Shown piece by piece: positions 5,862-7,933 of a DNA stretch of 7,933 nt (the stretch's first letter is position 1; every line of letters starts with the position of its first letter). The notes under the pieces are model-generated. The model was not told the origin of the DNA and made no database searches. It worked only from the letters and a program-made list of their open reading frames with translations. This DNA is from Stagnihabitans sp038323315 (GTDB lineage Bacteria > Pseudomonadota > Alphaproteobacteria > Rhodobacterales > Rhodobacteraceae), in the NCBI GenBank assembly GCA_038323315.1, contig JBBQGU010000180.1, positions 1-7,933 on the forward strand, written 5' to 3'. The position numbers and the translations under genes are program-made.

Positions 5862-6842
5862 ATGATGACCAGAAAGACCCTAGCCTTGCTTGCTGCCTCG
5901 GCCTCGCTTTTGGCGATGCCCGCGATGGCGCAGGACACCAAAAAGATCGCCACGGTCGTAAAGATCGCTGGCATCCAGTGGTTCAACCGGATGGAGGAAG
6001 GCGTCAAGCAATACGCTGCCGACACCGGCACCGACGCGTTTCAGGTCGGCCCGGCTCAGGCCGACCCGCAGCAGCAGGCCGCGCTGATCGAAGACATGAT
6101 TGCCCAAGGTGTGAACGCTCTCGCCGTCGTGCCGATGTCGCCCGAGGCGCTGGAGCCGGTGTTGAAGCGCGCGCAGGATGCCGGCATCGTCGTGATCACG
6201 CATGAGGCCGCCAGCCAGCAGAACACCAGCTATGACCTCGAAGCCTTCAAGAACGAAGACTTCGGTGCCAATCTGATGGAACAGATGGCGACCTGCATGG
6301 GCGGCGAGGGGGAATATGCCGTGTTCGTGGGCAGCCTGACCAGCCAGACCCACAACCAGTGGGTTGACGGTGCCATCGCCTACCAAAAGGAAAAGTATCC
6401 GAACATGGTGATGGTCGGCGACAAGAACGAAACCTTCGACGACCAGCAAAAGGCCTATGAAAAGGCGCAAGAAGTGCTGCGCGCCTTCCCGAATGTGAAG
6501 GGTCTGCAAGGCTCTGCCTCGACCGACGTGGCGGGCATCGGGCTTGCCATCGAAGAGCGTGGCACCGCCGACAAGACCTGCGTTTTCGGCACCTCGTTGC
6601 CGTCGATCGCCGGGCAGTATCTGGACACCGGCGCCGTTGACGGCATTGGCTTCTGGGACCCGTCGGTTGCGGGCTATGCGATGAACAAGCTGGCGATGAT
6701 GGTGATGAACGGCGAGACTGTGACCGATGGCATGGATCTGGGTCTGGCCGGCTATAACGCCATCAAGCTGGACGGCAAGGTCATCTATGGTCAGGCTTGG
6801 GTCAACGTGAACAAGGCCAACATGGCCGAGTATCCCTTCTGA
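5862..6842 (+). CDS. Sugar ABC transporter periplasmic substrate-binding protein, LsrB/RhaS-like
   Basis: The 326-residue precursor starts with a Sec signal peptide: RK, a hydrophobic core, then AMA before Gln24. The mature protein is a type I periplasmic binding protein of the Peripla_BP_4 (CUT2) kind. Features shared with LsrB and RhaS are VVKIAGIQWF (32-41), AALIEDMIAQGVNALAVVPMSPEALEPVLKRA in pieces from 73 to 104, and GFWDPSVAGYAMNKL (263-277). It would bind the substrate in the periplasm and deliver it to the permease. Relative to the AI-2 contacts of E. coli LsrB, the lysine (Lys34) is kept, but the Asp-Gln pair reads Thr-His (163-164, THNQW) and the Pro/Ala pair reads Ser/Ser, so AI-2 is unlikely. 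Database names such as autoinducer-2 binding protein should be treated with care. Two cysteines remain in the mature protein (145, 240). An alternative start at 5865 removes one Met. Confidence 0.92.
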   Translation: MMTRKTLALLAASASLLAMPAMAQDTKKIATVVKIAGIQWFNRMEEGVKQYAADTGTDAFQVGPAQADPQQQAALIEDMIAQGVNALAVVPMSPEALEPVLKRAQDAGIVVITHEAASQQNTSYDLEAFKNEDFGANLMEQMATCMGGEGEYAVFVGSLTSQTHNQWVDGAIAYQKEKYPNMVMVGDKNETFDDQQKAYEKAQEVLRAFPNVKGLQGSASTDVAGIGLAIEERGTADKTCVFGTSLPSIAGQYLDTGAVDGIGFWDPSVAGYAMNKLAMMVMNGETVTDGMDLGLAGYNAIKLDGKVIYGQAWVNVNKANMAEYPF

Positions 6843-6855
6843 TCGGGCAATAACC

Positions 6856-6879
6856 GGGGGGCGGCTCGGGTCGCCCCCC
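6856..6879 (+). terminator. GC-rich stem-loop between the binding-protein and ATPase genes
   Basis: GGGGGGCG (6856-6863) pairs perfectly with CGCCCCCC (6872-6879) around an 8-nt loop, 14 nt after the binding-protein stop. No T tract follows. In many ABC operons such a structure after the binding-protein gene protects the upstream mRNA or partly stops transcription, so that binding protein exceeds ATPase and permease. That role is inferred. Confidence 0.6.
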
Positions 6880-6895
6880 AACCCCCCAACCCCCC
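6874..6895. repeat. Three C6 tracts in an 8-nt period (CCCCCCAA)
   Basis: C6 tracts at 6874-6879, 6882-6887 and 6890-6895 are separated by AA. The first is the 3' arm of the stem-loop, so the G6 run at 6856-6861 could pair with any of the three. The minus strand reads GGGGGGTT repeats and could form G-quadruplex-like structure. The tracts end about 12 nt before the ATPase Shine-Dalgarno. Slippage here would alter spacing, not a coding frame. Confidence 0.75.
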
Positions 6896-6917
6896 AGGAC
6901 CAAGTCCAAGGACAGCC

Positions 6918-7933
6918 ATGGCTGACGATCTTGTCACGCTCGACCGCGTGACCAAAACCTATTCCGGGATCACCGCGCTGGACAGCGTGGGCTTTTCCAT
7001 TGCGGCAGGCGAGGCCGTCTGTCTGGCAGGCGAAAACGGCTCGGGCAAATCGACGTTGATCAAGATTTTGGCCGGGGTCGAACAGCCGGACCGGGGCAGC
7101 ATTTCGTTCGCGGGCCAAGTGCAGGGCCGCCTGAACCCGCGCCTGTCGGCAGCGGCGGGCATCAAGGTGATCTTTCAGGATTTCAGCCTGTTTCCCAACC
7201 TTTCGGTCGCCGAAAACATCGCCTTTTCCGCCGAACTGGGCCGCGGCACGCAACTGGTCAGCGGTGCCCGCGTGCAAGACACCGCCCGCGCCGCTTTGGC
7301 CCGGATCGGCGTCGATATCCCGTTGAATGCTGCCGTCGAAACCCTGTCGGTTGCCCGCAAACAACTGGTGGCGATCTGTCGCGCATTGGCCAGCGAGGCG
7401 CGGCTGATCATAATGGACGAACCCACCACCGCCCTGACCGAGCGTGAGGTGCGGGTTCTGCTGGGTATCATCCGCCGCCTCAAGGCCGATGGCGTGGCCG
7501 TGCTGTTCGTCAGCCACAAACTGGCCGAGGTGCTGGAGGTGTGCGAAAAGGTGATCGTCCTGCGCAACGGCCAGAAGGTCGCCGAAGGTCCGGCATCGGA
7601 TTTCAACGCCGCCTCGCTGACCCGCCACATGACGGGCCGCGATGTGGCGCCCTCGCCCCCGGCACCTTTGGCCACCAGCGCGCCGGAATTGATGCAGGTC
7701 CGGGGACTGAACAAGGCCGGGGCGTTTTCCGAGGTCTCCTTTACCCTGCGCGCGGGCGAGGTTCTGGGGGTATCGGGCCTGTTGGGATCGGGCCGCACCG
7801 CGCTCGCCAAGGCGCTGTTCGGGCTGGTCGCCCCGGAACGCGGGCAAATCACTCTGGATGGCCGCAACGTCGCCTTGGGCAACCCGCTGGCAGCCGCCGA
7901 GGCCGGGATCGGCTATGTCCCCGAGGACCGGTT
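6918..7933 (+). CDS. Sugar ABC transporter ATP-binding protein, CUT2 (RbsA/XylG/LsrA-like), C-terminus cut by window edge
   Basis: The frame is open from the ATG at 6918 to the right edge (338 of about 500 expected residues). AAGGA lies five nt upstream. The first nucleotide-binding domain is complete: Walker A GENGSGKST (38-46), Q-loop Gln87 in VIFQD, signature LSVARKQ (143-149, a CUT2-type variant of LSGGQ), Walker B LIIMDE (163-168) with Glu168, and switch His200 (SH). The second domain starts near 258; its Walker A is degenerate, GLLGSGRT (287-294), with Arg293 for Lys. That is normal for this family, in which the second site hydrolyses ATP poorly. The window stops in GYVPEDR, a hallmark of the second domain. 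It would power import on the cytoplasmic face of the membrane; permease genes are expected downstream. It is probably co-transcribed with the binding-protein gene. Confidence 0.93.
   Translation, partial: MADDLVTLDRVTKTYSGITALDSVGFSIAAGEAVCLAGENGSGKSTLIKILAGVEQPDRGSISFAGQVQGRLNPRLSAAAGIKVIFQDFSLFPNLSVAENIAFSAELGRGTQLVSGARVQDTARAALARIGVDIPLNAAVETLSVARKQLVAICRALASEARLIIMDEPTTALTEREVRVLLGIIRRLKADGVAVLFVSHKLAEVLEVCEKVIVLRNGQKVAEGPASDFNAASLTRHMTGRDVAPSPPAPLATSAPELMQVRGLNKAGAFSEVSFTLRAGEVLGVSGLLGSGRTALAKALFGLVAPERGQITLDGRNVALGNPLAAAEAGIGYVPEDR

Noticed and set aside
5880..7847. Minus-strand open frame of 655 codons opposite the transporter genes
   Set aside because: It crosses the stem-loop and intergenic gap and has no domain signature. 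The plus-strand genes there have signal peptide and Walker motifs.

Overview
The window is about two-thirds G+C. Its codon use and protein matches point to an alphaproteobacterium, most likely of the Rhodobacter/Paracoccus/roseobacter group; this comes from protein style and gene layout, not from a marker gene. It holds one sugar-type catabolic and uptake locus with seven protein genes, two of them cut by the window edges. There are no RNA genes, insertion sequences or CRISPR arrays that I can see.

Layout. (1) Positions 1-836, minus strand: a SorC-family sugar-responsive regulator whose C-terminus is off the left edge. (2) 837-974: a divergent regulatory region with two overlapping, oppositely directed promoter candidates, a perfect TGTGCA-N5-TGCACA inverted repeat, and a small hairpin in the leader of the next gene. 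(3) 975-5663, plus strand: a tightly packed four-gene operon encoding an FGGY-type carbohydrate kinase, E1-alpha and E1-beta of a thiamine-diphosphate dehydrogenase closest to the acetoin dehydrogenase (AcoA/AcoB) type, and an AcoC-like E2. That E2 carries a lipoyl domain, an E3-binding-like segment and an alpha/beta-hydrolase domain. The genes meet at overlapping stop/start codons. (4) 5664-5861: a 198-bp gap with a GC hairpin, a 24-bp imperfect palindrome on a promoter -35 region, and a second hairpin just before a strong ribosome binding site. (5) 5862-6842: a secreted substrate-binding protein of the LsrB/RhaS type. (6) 6843-6917: a GC-rich stem-loop and three C6 tracts in an 8-nt period. 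(7) 6918 to the right edge: a double-domain sugar ABC-transporter ATPase (CUT2, RbsA/XylG/LsrA type), truncated in its second domain.

How the parts may work together. The ABC transporter would import a sugar or polyol-like compound, the FGGY kinase would phosphorylate it or a ketose made from it, and the SorC regulator would sense a phosphorylated intermediate. The unusual part is an acetoin-dehydrogenase-like E1/E2 complex translationally coupled to the sugar kinase. Such complexes cleave methyl ketols or diketones to acetyl-CoA plus an aldehyde or acid. A plausible but unproven reading is a pathway for a 1-deoxy-ketose or similar compound, in which the kinase product is cleaved by a ThDP/lipoyl/CoA mechanism. 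The regulator/kinase/binding-protein set recalls the lsr (AI-2) system, but the cleavage enzymes differ and the AI-2 contact residues I could compare are mostly not kept. No E3 (dihydrolipoamide dehydrogenase) is in the window, so the complex probably borrows one from elsewhere.
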